Source: an uncultured Erysipelotrichaceae bacterium
Lineage (GTDB): Bacteria; Bacillota_I; Bacilli_A; RFN20; CAG-826
NCBI GenBank assembly: GCA_902793515.1
Contig: CADBDO010000025.1
Coordinates: 1-13,284, forward strand
Reading direction: 5' to 3'
Length of the DNA stretch: 13,284 bases
Position numbers and translations under genes: made by a program. The notes under the pieces were generated by a model, which saw only the letters and a program-made list of their open reading frames with translations, had not been told where the DNA came from and did no database searches. Below are positions 7,956 through 13,284 of the stretch, in pieces. Each line of letters opens with the position of its first letter. Positions within the stretch are counted from its first letter, which is position 1.

Positions 7956-8417
7956 ATGAAAGTCATATTGCTTAAAGACGTCAAAGGAGTTGGCAAGAAA
8001 GGCGATACCAAAGAAGTCAATGACGGTTACGCCTCTAACTTCCTCATCCCAAGGGGACTCGCTTGCGTCTCCACCAAAGGAAGCCAAGCCCAGCTTCAGA
8101 AAGACAACGCCGAAGAGGCCGCCAGACAAAAGAAACTCAAAGAAGAAGCCGAAGTCCTCGCCAAGAGGCTTGAGAGCATCAACGTCGAGTTCAAAGCCAA
8201 AGGCGGATCCGATGGCAGAATGTTTGGAACTATCTCCCCAAAAGAGATCGAAGAAGGCATGAAGAAGCAGTGGGATATCACCATCGATAAACGCAAATTC
8301 ATCGACAAAACCCCTGCGAATGCTTTCGGATACACCAAACTCAGAATCGAATTATACAAAGGGCAAGCGGGCCAAGTCATTGGCACCGTCAGCGTCCACA
8401 TCAGTGAGGACAAATAA
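7956..8417 (+). CDS. rplI: 50S ribosomal protein L9
   Basis: A 153-residue protein (family about 150) that binds 23S rRNA near the L1 stalk and helps keep reading frame. The N-terminal L9 signature GKKGDTKEVNDGYASNFL is intact, followed by the long charged connecting helix (about 45-80) and the C-terminal domain ending TVSVHISEDK. The start is set by AAGGAG at 7940-7945, 10 nt before the ATG, one of the clearest ribosome sites in the window; it overlaps the end of gdpP. Together with gdpP upstream and dnaB 2 nt downstream it forms the typical Firmicutes gdpP-rplI-dnaB block. Confidence 0.97.
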   Translation: MKVILLKDVKGVGKKGDTKEVNDGYASNFLIPRGLACVSTKGSQAQLQKDNAEEAARQKKLKEEAEVLAKRLESINVEFKAKGGSDGRMFGTISPKEIEEGMKKQWDITIDKRKFIDKTPANAFGYTKLRIELYKGQAGQVIGTVSVHISEDK

Positions 8418-8419
8418 GA

Positions 8420-9913
8420 ATGGCCAAGAAGACGAAACTTCCATCTAACATCGAAGCGGAACGCTCAGTTTTAGGCGCGATCCTTATGGAAGCGGGCCTT
8501 GCTTCAAGCACCCTCACTTCTCTCAGAGAGGAAGACTTTTCCGGTGAAGATCCACGCAACATCCTCGTCTTCAGAGCCATGAAGGAGCTTGATGCTCATA
8601 ACAAGCCAATCGACGCTCAGACCTTGGTTGACCAGCTCGTCAATATGGGCGTGCTCGAAGACGCTGGCTCCACAGATTACATCATGGAGCTTCTTCAGTC
8701 GCCAATTCAGTTCACCAACATTGATCACTACGTGAACATTCTCCGCAATCAGGCCGTCTTAAGAAACTACCTCACCAAACTTGAATCAATCCTCAAGGAA
8801 TATAACGAAAAGGGAATCGAAGACATCAGCGATTTCATTTCGGTGAACACCCAGGAACTCTCTGACATTGCCTCTAAGAGGCAGATTGCCAACTTCATCT
8901 CGGCTAGAGATGTAAGTGACATGACAAGAGAGAACATCCGCAAAGAATCAAAGATCGCCAATAACGGCATCACCGGAATCGACACTGGTTTCAGCAAGCT
9001 CAACGCTTTCACCCATGGCTGGCAAAAAGGCAACCTAATCATCCTTGCTGCCCGTCCTTCCATGGGAAAGACCGCTTTGATGCTTAACTTCGCTCTCAAA
9101 GCCACTCAGAACACCAATAAAACCGTTGCCATCTTCTCTTGCGAAATGGCCAACGACCTCATCATGAAACGTCTTATCGCCAGTGAGGCCCTCGTCGATA
9201 TCGGCGACCTTTCAACCGGCCGCTTAAGGAAACGTGAGATGGAGAAGGTCGATGCTGCTCTCAAATCGATTGGCAACACCAAGCTCTATTTCGACGACAC
9301 TCCAAACCAGTCATTAGGAGATATCGTCGCCAAATCTCACAAACTCAAAGCCAACAACCCGGATCTTGCGATGATCTTCGTCGACTACATCAATATCATT
9401 GATGTTCAAGGCAAATACGACAGCCGTACCCTTGAGATCGGCGCTATCACCAAGACTTTGAAACAGCTTGCCCGTAACCTTGAAGTCCCGGTCATGGCCC
9501 TTGCCCAGGTTAGCCGTGAAGCGGATAAGAACGAAAGTCACATCCCAAGTCTTGCCAACTTAAAAGAGTCTGGCAACATCGAGCAAGACGCTGACATCGT
9601 TTTGATGCTTTACCGTCCACAGTACTACAAGAACCAGGGCATGAAAGTCAAAGAGAGCAATCCTCTTAAGAGCAACGAAGCCCAAGAGGCCGAAGAGCAA
9701 AACGAACAGGTCGACAATTCTGGTAAGCCAGAGGGTGCCACCCTTGTCGTCGCTAAGAACCGTAACGGTCAGCAAGGCAAGATGACCATCATGTTCACCC
9801 CAAGGAACCAGCGTTTCGATAATGCAGCAGAAGAAGGCTATGAAGAGATGGGTGGCCGCTACAACGCACACTCTTCATCCTCTAATAGCGGCATCGATAT
9901 CTCAGAAGAATAA
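8420..9913 (+). CDS. dnaB: Replicative DNA helicase DnaB (DnaC of Bacillus)
   Basis: A 497-residue hexameric 5'-3' helicase that unwinds the replication fork. The N-terminal DnaB domain begins LPSNIEAERSVLGAIL; the RecA-like domain has Walker A ARPSMGKT (Gly216-Lys217-Thr218), the FSCEM motif, the Walker B-like IFVDYINII, the DnaB motif QVSREADKNESHIP, then LYRPQYY (397-403) and the VVAKNRNGQQG motif. Between LYRPQYY and that motif is an extra acidic, Glu/Gln/Asn-rich stretch of about 35 residues (404-438), longer than in Bacillus, and the tail is Ser/Asn-rich. These account for the length above the usual 450-470. The insert most likely forms a surface loop. Only 2 nt separate it from rplI and from the next gene. 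No DnaI/DnaB-type loader is nearby. Confidence 0.97.
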   Translation: MAKKTKLPSNIEAERSVLGAILMEAGLASSTLTSLREEDFSGEDPRNILVFRAMKELDAHNKPIDAQTLVDQLVNMGVLEDAGSTDYIMELLQSPIQFTNIDHYVNILRNQAVLRNYLTKLESILKEYNEKGIEDISDFISVNTQELSDIASKRQIANFISARDVSDMTRENIRKESKIANNGITGIDTGFSKLNAFTHGWQKGNLIILAARPSMGKTALMLNFALKATQNTNKTVAIFSCEMANDLIMKRLIASEALVDIGDLSTGRLRKREMEKVDAALKSIGNTKLYFDDTPNQSLGDIVAKSHKLKANNPDLAMIFVDYINIIDVQGKYDSRTLEIGAITKTLKQLARNLEVPVMALAQVSREADKNESHIPSLANLKESGNIEQDADIVLMLYRPQYYKNQGMKVKESNPLKSNEAQEAEEQNEQVDNSGKPEGATLVVAKNRNGQQGKMTIMFTPRNQRFDNAAEEGYEEMGGRYNAHSSSSNSGIDISEE

Positions 9914-9915
9914 AA

Positions 9916-10662
9916 ATGATTTCCTTTGTCGTCGTCGGAAGTGGTTCTAAAGGTAACGCCACTTTGCTTTTTGACGAAGAAACCCTCATCCAAATTGATA
10001 TGGGCCTTCCGATGAAAAGAGTAAGCGCCGCTTTAGCCTCGATTAATAAAAATAAAACGGATTTGCAAGGGATTTTGGTCACGCATGAACATACGGACCA
10101 TGTCAAAAACCTTCCGATGTACAAAGGGAAAGTCCCTATTTACGCCTCAAAGGGAACGATCGATTATCTCGACCATGAAGTCGTGCCTTTCGACTCCTTT
10201 GAGATCGGCAGTTTAACCATCATCCCATTCATGACAAGCCACGACGCCTCAAACCCGGTTGGCTATGTCGTCATCTCAGGCGAAAGCAAGCTCGTCTACC
10301 TCACTGACTCAGGATATATTCCAGAAGAGTCTCTTAGCTACCTTAAGGACGCAGACTATTACATCATGGAATCAAACCATGACCTCAAGATGCTTCTTAA
10401 AAGCAATAGGCCTGCGGTCTTGAAACGAAGAATCAAAGGAGATGAAGGGCATCTCTCAAACGTTGACAGTGCGCTCTACCTCTCTGAGCTTGTAGGACCT
10501 AAAACAAAAGGGATTTACCTCGCTCACCTCTCTGAGGAATGCAATCTCCCTGAACTTGCTTTAGAGGCCTATCAGAAGACATTCAGAAAGAAAGAAGTTC
10601 CGTATAACATCGACATCGTTTGCCTTAAGCAACACGAATCAACAAGAGGAGGGGATTTATGA
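9916..10662 (+). CDS. walJ: Metallo-beta-lactamase-fold hydrolase, WalJ/YycJ family
   Basis: A 248-residue cytoplasmic MBL-fold protein (family about 260), no signal peptide. Metal ligands visible: THEHTDH (His57, His59, Asp61, His62), SHDA (His109), TDSG (Asp131) and LAHLS (His204), the complete two-metal set. The N-terminus VVVGSGSKGNATLL and the ESNHD and AHLSEECN motifs are typical of YycJ/WalJ, proposed to be a nuclease coordinating replication with cell-wall metabolism. In Bacillus it belongs to the walRKHIJ operon; here walRKHI are missing and it follows dnaB by 2 nt. It ends on TGA that overlaps the ATG of rlmH. Confidence 0.9.
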   Translation: MISFVVVGSGSKGNATLLFDEETLIQIDMGLPMKRVSAALASINKNKTDLQGILVTHEHTDHVKNLPMYKGKVPIYASKGTIDYLDHEVVPFDSFEIGSLTIIPFMTSHDASNPVGYVVISGESKLVYLTDSGYIPEESLSYLKDADYYIMESNHDLKMLLKSNRPAVLKRRIKGDEGHLSNVDSALYLSELVGPKTKGIYLAHLSEECNLPELALEAYQKTFRKKEVPYNIDIVCLKQHESTRGGDL

Positions 10663-11138
10663 AGATAAGACTACTTGTCGTTGGGCATCTCAAAGAGACC
10701 TACTGGAAAGAAGCCCAAAACGAATACCTTAAGCGACTTACTCCTTATGCGAAGGTGGACATCGAAGAAGTCGATGACCTCCCTTCCAAGAAAGGCGATT
10801 CCCTTGCCGAGATGGAAGAGGTCAAGAACAAAGAAAACGAGAAGATCCTCGCGAAAATCAAACCTAATGACTTCGTCATCCTCCTTGATTTAGGCAAAGA
10901 ACAACCTGATTCAGTTGAGCTATCCTCCCGCCTAGATAAGTGGATGAGAGACGGAGGTTCCTCAATCACTTTCGTCATCGGAGGATCCTTAGGCTTATCT
11001 AGCGAGATGAGAAAGAGAGGAAACGCCGCGCTCACTCTCTCAAAGATGACCTTCACTCACCAGATGACGAGAATCATCCTCCTTGAGCAGATTTACCGCT
11101 CATTCAAGATTCTTCACAACGAGCCTTATCACAAATAG
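10659..11138 (+). CDS. rlmH: 23S rRNA (pseudouridine1915-N3)-methyltransferase RlmH
   Basis: A 159-residue SPOUT methyltransferase that modifies Psi1915 in helix 69 of assembled 70S ribosomes, using S-adenosylmethionine; length is the family norm. The C-terminal knot region FVIGGSLGL and the hallmark ending THQMTRIILLEQIYRSFKILHNEPYHK-type segment (about 132-159) are clear. The cofactor loop reads GGSLGL where GGADGL or GGAYG is common, a mild variation. Start choice is firm: AGGAGG at 10647-10652 sits 6 nt before the ATG, which overlaps the walJ stop by 4 nt (ATGA), indicating translational coupling. It is the last clearly co-transcribed gene of the operon; no terminator follows, so transcripts may read into the next small gene. 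Confidence 0.96.
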   Translation: MKIRLLVVGHLKETYWKEAQNEYLKRLTPYAKVDIEEVDDLPSKKGDSLAEMEEVKNKENEKILAKIKPNDFVILLDLGKEQPDSVELSSRLDKWMRDGGSSITFVIGGSLGLSSEMRKRGNAALTLSKMTFTHQMTRIILLEQIYRSFKILHNEPYHK

Positions 11139-11155
11139 AATATTTGAGATAAAAT
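11126..11155 (+). promoter_or_regulatory. Promoter of the small unknown gene, near-leaderless
   Basis: -10 TAAAAT at 11150-11155 (context GATAAAATAC) with a weak -35 candidate TTATCA at 11126-11131 (18 bp), lying over the last codons of rlmH. The ATG comes 10 nt after the -10 box with no Shine-Dalgarno, so the mRNA leader would be only a few nt. Confidence 0.55.
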
Positions 11156-11165
11156 ACTTACCGTT

Positions 11166-11504
11166 ATGATTTACCCAGAATTTGATAAATACACCCCATA
11201 CGTTGATAAAGAAAACCCATTCTGCAACGCATACACCACCAAAGAAGGACACCTCTTCTTCGTTGAGCCTTGGTTCTATGTCGGATTAACCGGCTTCAAA
11301 GAGAAGAGAGCGGAACGCTTCGATGAGATCATGAAAGCCATCGACGAGATCGTCGCGAATAACGAGAAGGTCATCTTCACCGGCGACTTCGAATCGCCAT
11401 TCATCATAAGAGACGGATTCATCTATCGTGAGATTCACGACATCACCGATCCTCTTAAGATCTACGTCGAAGATAAGAGCCGCGGAAGCGACTACGGCGA
11501 TTAA
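11166..11504 (+). CDS. Small acidic protein of unknown function
   Basis: A 112-residue protein that I do not recognise. It has no signal peptide, no membrane segment and one Cys (in NPFCNAY). It is aromatic-rich at the N-terminus (MIYPEFDKYTPYV, FFVEPWFYVG), has a charged helix in the middle (KEKRAERFDEIMKAIDEIV) and an acidic tail. Coding status is supported by codon use like its neighbours (ATC, GTC, AAG, CTT), a promoter placed just before the ATG, and a strong terminator 12 nt after the stop. It lies behind the rlmH operon and may be partly co-transcribed with it, which gives no firm functional hint. No catalytic or DNA-binding motif is visible. Confidence 0.8.
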   Translation: MIYPEFDKYTPYVDKENPFCNAYTTKEGHLFFVEPWFYVGLTGFKEKRAERFDEIMKAIDEIVANNEKVIFTGDFESPFIIRDGFIYREIHDITDPLKIYVEDKSRGSDYGD

Positions 11505-11515
11505 TAGGCAAAAAG

Positions 11516-11547
11516 AAAACGCCCCATCTAAACGGTGAGGCGTTTTT
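11516..11547. terminator. Bidirectional terminator between convergent genes
   Basis: AAAACGCC at 11516-11523 pairs with GGCGTTTT at 11539-11546, with inner pairing of CATC to GGTG after one mismatch and a 5-nt loop. There is a T-run on the plus strand, and the AAAAAGAAAA flank gives a T-rich tract on the minus strand. It sits between the stop codons of the small plus-strand gene and the convergent membrane-protein gene and can serve both. Confidence 0.88.
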
Positions 11548-11555
11548 ATTATTTC

Positions 11556-12728
11556 TTATTCGTACTGAGGACGAAGCTGTCTTGTGCTCATCCACATGGT
11601 TCTCGCACCCATCAAGAAGAGGAAGAGGAACATGGTTAAGTTGTAGTTCGCAAAGAGAGGGATGAATCCGATAAGGGAGAGGATGCCAGGGGCAAGGGAT
11701 TCCCAGTAGCTGATCTTCTGGGTCTGCCAGAAGGTAAGGATGTGGAATGGATTGGTCTTTTTGCCTCTCGTCATAAGGAAGATGAGAAGACCATAGAGGA
11801 AGACAAGGCCAACGTTGATGGCGAAGGCGATGCCGGTGTATTGCCAGGCAAGAGCAACCTTGGTGCTTTCGTAGGAGACAGCAAAGAACCCTTTATAGGC
11901 TTCGAGGACTTCGTCTCTGTGAGCGGCGGTGCCATAGATGTGGGCATAGGCTTCGCCTTTCATGTTCTCACTGTAGAGGTTCTTGAGATCGAACTTCTCA
12001 GCGAAATCATATTTGCCCTGCATAGCAGAAGCGTAGGAACCGGTTCCGGAAGGCTTCTTGAAGGCGACGAATGTTTCTTCGCCGAAGACGATGAGGTTGG
12101 TGGACCATGTGGTCTCGGCGGTGTTGAGTCCGGTGTTTGGATCGTTCTTAGCAAGAATGATTGTGGTGCAGTACTCGAATAAAGAAGACTCTCCGCGTTT
12201 GGCGTTGCTTACGTAGTAAACAGCGAGGTCGCAGTAGGTGACATCTTCCATGATTGGCTTATTAGCTTCGGAGGAGCTGCCTTCGGCAACGAGCTTGGAT
12301 TCTTTGACGGTGTAGTAGTGGCCATAGAAATCAGCCTGATTGCCGTCTTTGTCTTTGCAGACCTTTTTCCAATCTTCTTCGTTGACGGTTAACTTGTTGT
12401 CTTCGATCTTCATGGAGACGTTCTCATCATGAAGGGCTTTTTCGAATTCTGTTAAGGAAGTGTCGAGGCTGTAATTTTGGCCACTGAAGAAGGAAGCGCC
12501 GCTTCTCGTGAAGTAGCTGACCATAGTTGGGATAACGGCGATAAGGCAGGCTACGATAGCCACGCAGATAGCCGCATACCAAGGCTTTTTGGTTCCGCCT
12601 TCGATACATCTGTCGTTAGAGATAAGGGTGCTGAAAAGGAATTTGATCTTGGCCCAAAGACCCGATGATTTCTTTTCTTTTTGTTGTGTAGGTTTGACTG
12701 TTGTCGCTTTTATTTTTCTTTTTGCCAT
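11556..12728 (-). CDS. Predicted four-pass membrane protein with extracytoplasmic domain, possibly DUF1189-like
   Basis: A 390-residue protein. The N-terminus is Lys-rich and cytoplasmic (1-28), then comes an amphipathic stretch and a first membrane segment (about 50-72), an extracytoplasmic domain of about 225 residues (73-297), and three membrane segments near the C-terminus (about 298-319, 343-362, 363-380). One N-terminal segment, an outer domain and a C-terminal membrane cluster recall the DUF1189 membrane proteins of Firmicutes, but I see no decisive motif and hold this weakly. The outer domain is Asp/Ser/Tyr-rich with three Cys and no recognised catalytic residues. The ATG has no Shine-Dalgarno; a -10 box lies 12 nt upstream. 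It is a single-gene unit closed by the bidirectional terminator. Role unknown; an envelope function is a guess from topology. Confidence 0.85.
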   Translation of the reverse strand: MAKRKIKATTVKPTQQKEKKSSGLWAKIKFLFSTLISNDRCIEGGTKKPWYAAICVAIVACLIAVIPTMVSYFTRSGASFFSGQNYSLDTSLTEFEKALHDENVSMKIEDNKLTVNEEDWKKVCKDKDGNQADFYGHYYTVKESKLVAEGSSSEANKPIMEDVTYCDLAVYYVSNAKRGESSLFEYCTTIILAKNDPNTGLNTAETTWSTNLIVFGEETFVAFKKPSGTGSYASAMQGKYDFAEKFDLKNLYSENMKGEAYAHIYGTAAHRDEVLEAYKGFFAVSYESTKVALAWQYTGIAFAINVGLVFLYGLLIFLMTRGKKTNPFHILTFWQTQKISYWESLAPGILSLIGFIPLFANYNLTMFLFLFLMGARTMWMSTRQLRPQYE

Positions 12729-12740
12729 AGTAGTTTCGTA

Positions 12741-12768
12741 ATTTTACGCAAGGAAACTCTACAACAAA
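12741..12768 (-). promoter_or_regulatory. Promoter of the minus-strand membrane-protein gene
   Basis: On the minus strand, -10 TAAAAT (12741-12746) and a -35 candidate TTTGTT (12763-12768) with 16-bp spacing. The ATG at 12728 is 12 nt from the -10 box, leaving a leader of about 5 nt and no ribosome site. The -35 overlaps a degenerate inverted repeat (12764-12781). Confidence 0.5.
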
Positions 12769-12781
12769 GTTGGTGCTTAGG
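12764..12781. repeat. Degenerate inverted repeat related to the tmRNA leader palindrome
   Basis: ACAAAG-N6-CTTAGG matches the reverse complement of the perfect repeat at 12850-12867 at 14 of 18 positions and has the same 6-N6-6 layout. It covers the -35 candidate of the minus-strand gene. Possibly a weak second site for the same regulator; chance similarity is not excluded. Confidence 0.35.
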
Positions 12782-12786
12782 CAATT

Positions 12787-12801
12787 AAACCTTTTAGGTT
12801 T
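12787..12801. repeat. Short perfect inverted repeat in the divergent intergenic region
   Basis: AAACCT-TTT-AGGTTT lies midway between the two divergent promoters. It could be a regulatory site or a small hairpin; nothing after it looks like a terminator. Confidence 0.35.
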
Positions 12802-12815
12802 GGGAAAAGGAAAAG

Positions 12816-12843
12816 TTGCTAACGTCCCAAAAATAGTTATACT
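12816..12843 (+). promoter_or_regulatory. Promoter of ssrA (tmRNA)
   Basis: -35 TTGCTA at 12816-12821 and -10 TATACT at 12838-12843, spacing 16 bp. Transcription should begin near 12850, about 33 nt before the mature 5' end of tmRNA, so the precursor would need RNase P cleavage at 12883. Confidence 0.75.
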
Positions 12844-12849
12844 AAATCA

Positions 12850-12867
12850 CCCAAGCACAAACTTGGG
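12850..12867. repeat. Perfect inverted repeat at the predicted ssrA transcription start
   Basis: CCCAAG-N6-CTTGGG begins at or next to the predicted +1 of pre-tmRNA. It may be an operator blocking initiation or a 5'-terminal hairpin of the precursor. No T-run follows directly, so it is not a terminator. Confidence 0.55.
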
Positions 12868-12882
12868 ATTGTTCTAATAGTT

Positions 12883-13283
12883 GGGGTCGTTCCGGTTTTG
12901 ACGGGGGATTGATCTGGCCTGGATTGCAGTGGTCTGATAAACCTTAAGATCAAAAACCAATAACTGACAACAGTTATATCCATGCGAACCGTGCTATGCG
13001 CGCTTCGTACGCTTGCGCTTAATCAGTAACCTGAGGGTTTCCTGGCATAGATCCAGGAGCAGCGTGTCCTTCGCTTGATTCTTGCCTCTCAAGCGTTTCG
13101 GGCATCATACAAAGGCAATAGCCACGTACCTTTGACTAGAGGGAAATGGTGAAATTCAATTGGTCTAGCTTTCCGCTCTCTGACTTCGTCATAGCGGTAA
13201 GTTAAATTCCGACGAAGCCTAAACTGTAGGCGTCCTCGTTGGAGATCCTTCGGACGCGAGTTCGACTCTCGCCGGCTCCACCA
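12883..13283 (+). ncRNA. ssrA: Transfer-messenger RNA (tmRNA), complete
   Basis: tmRNA rescues ribosomes stalled on broken mRNA and tags the nascent protein, with SmpB. The 401-nt gene starts GGGGTCG (12883-12889), which pairs with CGGCTCC (13273-13279, two G-U pairs) as the acceptor stem, and the 3' CCA is encoded (13281-13283). The T arm is GCGAG-TTCGACT-CTCGC (13256-13272). Both ends closely match known one-piece tmRNAs (5' GTTCCGG...GACGGG, 3' TTCGGACGCGAGTTCGA). A PK1-region helix pairs TTGATCT (12909-12915) with AGATCAA (12947-12953); a hairpin TCCTGG/CCAGGA follows the tag frame. The one-piece form excludes the split tmRNAs of alphaproteobacteria and some cyanobacteria. The window ends one base after CCA. 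Confidence 0.96.
12966..13022 (+). CDS. tmRNA tag reading frame (proteolysis tag)
   Basis: Reading from GAC at 12966 gives the 18-residue tag DNSYIHANRAMRASYACA, then TAA at 13020-13022. This resume codon is chosen because it lies 12 nt after the PK1-region helix and has U at -5 and A at -4 (ATAACT before it, as in Bacillus tmRNA). GCG at 12984 would give a shorter tag, but has C at -4. The end YACA replaces the usual Y/V-ALAA of Firmicutes; the Asp start and YA-x-A end recall mycoplasma tags (ending NYAFA, recalled from memory). The frame itself is certain from the stop; the start is inferred. Confidence 0.8.
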   Translation, partial: DNSYIHANRAMRASYACA

Positions 13284-13284
13284 A

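Noticed and set aside
11742..12182. 146-codon plus-strand frame opposite the membrane-protein gene
   Set aside because: The minus-strand frame has membrane segments, a promoter and a terminator; the plus-strand frame is a by-product of its codon bias.
12984..13019. GCG at 12984 as the tmRNA resume codon (12-residue tag)
   Set aside because: It lacks the A at -4 and U at -5 context and is too far from the PK1-region helix; GAC at 12966 fits both.
1..13284. CRISPR arrays, insertion sequences, phage or defence islands
   Set aside because: No spaced direct repeats, transposase, integrase or known defence domains are visible; gene content is mostly housekeeping.

Overview
The window reads as chromosomal DNA of a deep-branching, low-to-moderate GC Bacilli/Mollicutes-like bacterium. 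Three things suggest this: the Firmicutes gene order gdpP-rplI-dnaB-walJ-rlmH, Gram-positive style ArsR/CadA metal control, and a tmRNA tag whose start (Asp) and end (Tyr-Ala-x-Ala) resemble mycoplasma tags. UGA is still a stop codon (two genes end on TGA and Trp is TGG), so this is not a code-4 mycoplasma. An uncultured gut-type Bacilli lineage would fit, but no rRNA is present to confirm that.

Layout. Positions 1-3444 hold the 3' part of a very large fused ABC transporter (ATPase, one membrane segment, about 690 extracellular residues, three membrane segments), closed by a terminator. Positions 3497-5818 form a compact metal-resistance unit: two identical-geometry ArsR/SmtB operators over a strong promoter, an alpha5-site ArsR sensor, and a Zn/Cd/Pb-type P1B ATPase, then a terminator. 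Positions 5886-11138 are a tightly packed housekeeping operon: the c-di-AMP phosphodiesterase GdpP, ribosomal protein L9, replicative helicase, the WalJ/YycJ metallo-hydrolase and the 23S rRNA methyltransferase RlmH. Its promoter carries a perfect palindrome between -35 and -10. A small gene of unknown function follows (11166-11504) with its own promoter. A bidirectional terminator separates it from a convergent membrane-protein gene (11556-12728, minus strand). The window ends with a complete ssrA (tmRNA) gene at 12883-13283, divergent from that membrane-protein gene.

How the parts fit. The metal unit should be self-regulated: the repressor leaves DNA on metal binding and the pump exports the metal. 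The large operon ties second-messenger turnover, translation, replication and cell-wall-linked functions into one transcript, as in Firmicutes but without walRK, walHI or htrA. ssrA supplies trans-translation with an atypical degradation tag.

Most interesting points: (1) three genes start 10-12 nt after a -10 box with no Shine-Dalgarno, which suggests near-leaderless transcripts; (2) an unassigned operator in the gdpP promoter; (3) the tmRNA tag ending YACA; (4) related inverted repeats at both promoters of the 12.73-12.88 kb divergent region; (5) the oversized, possibly duplicated extracellular domain of the ABC protein. I did not find a clearly new multi-gene system such as a defence or mobile island.
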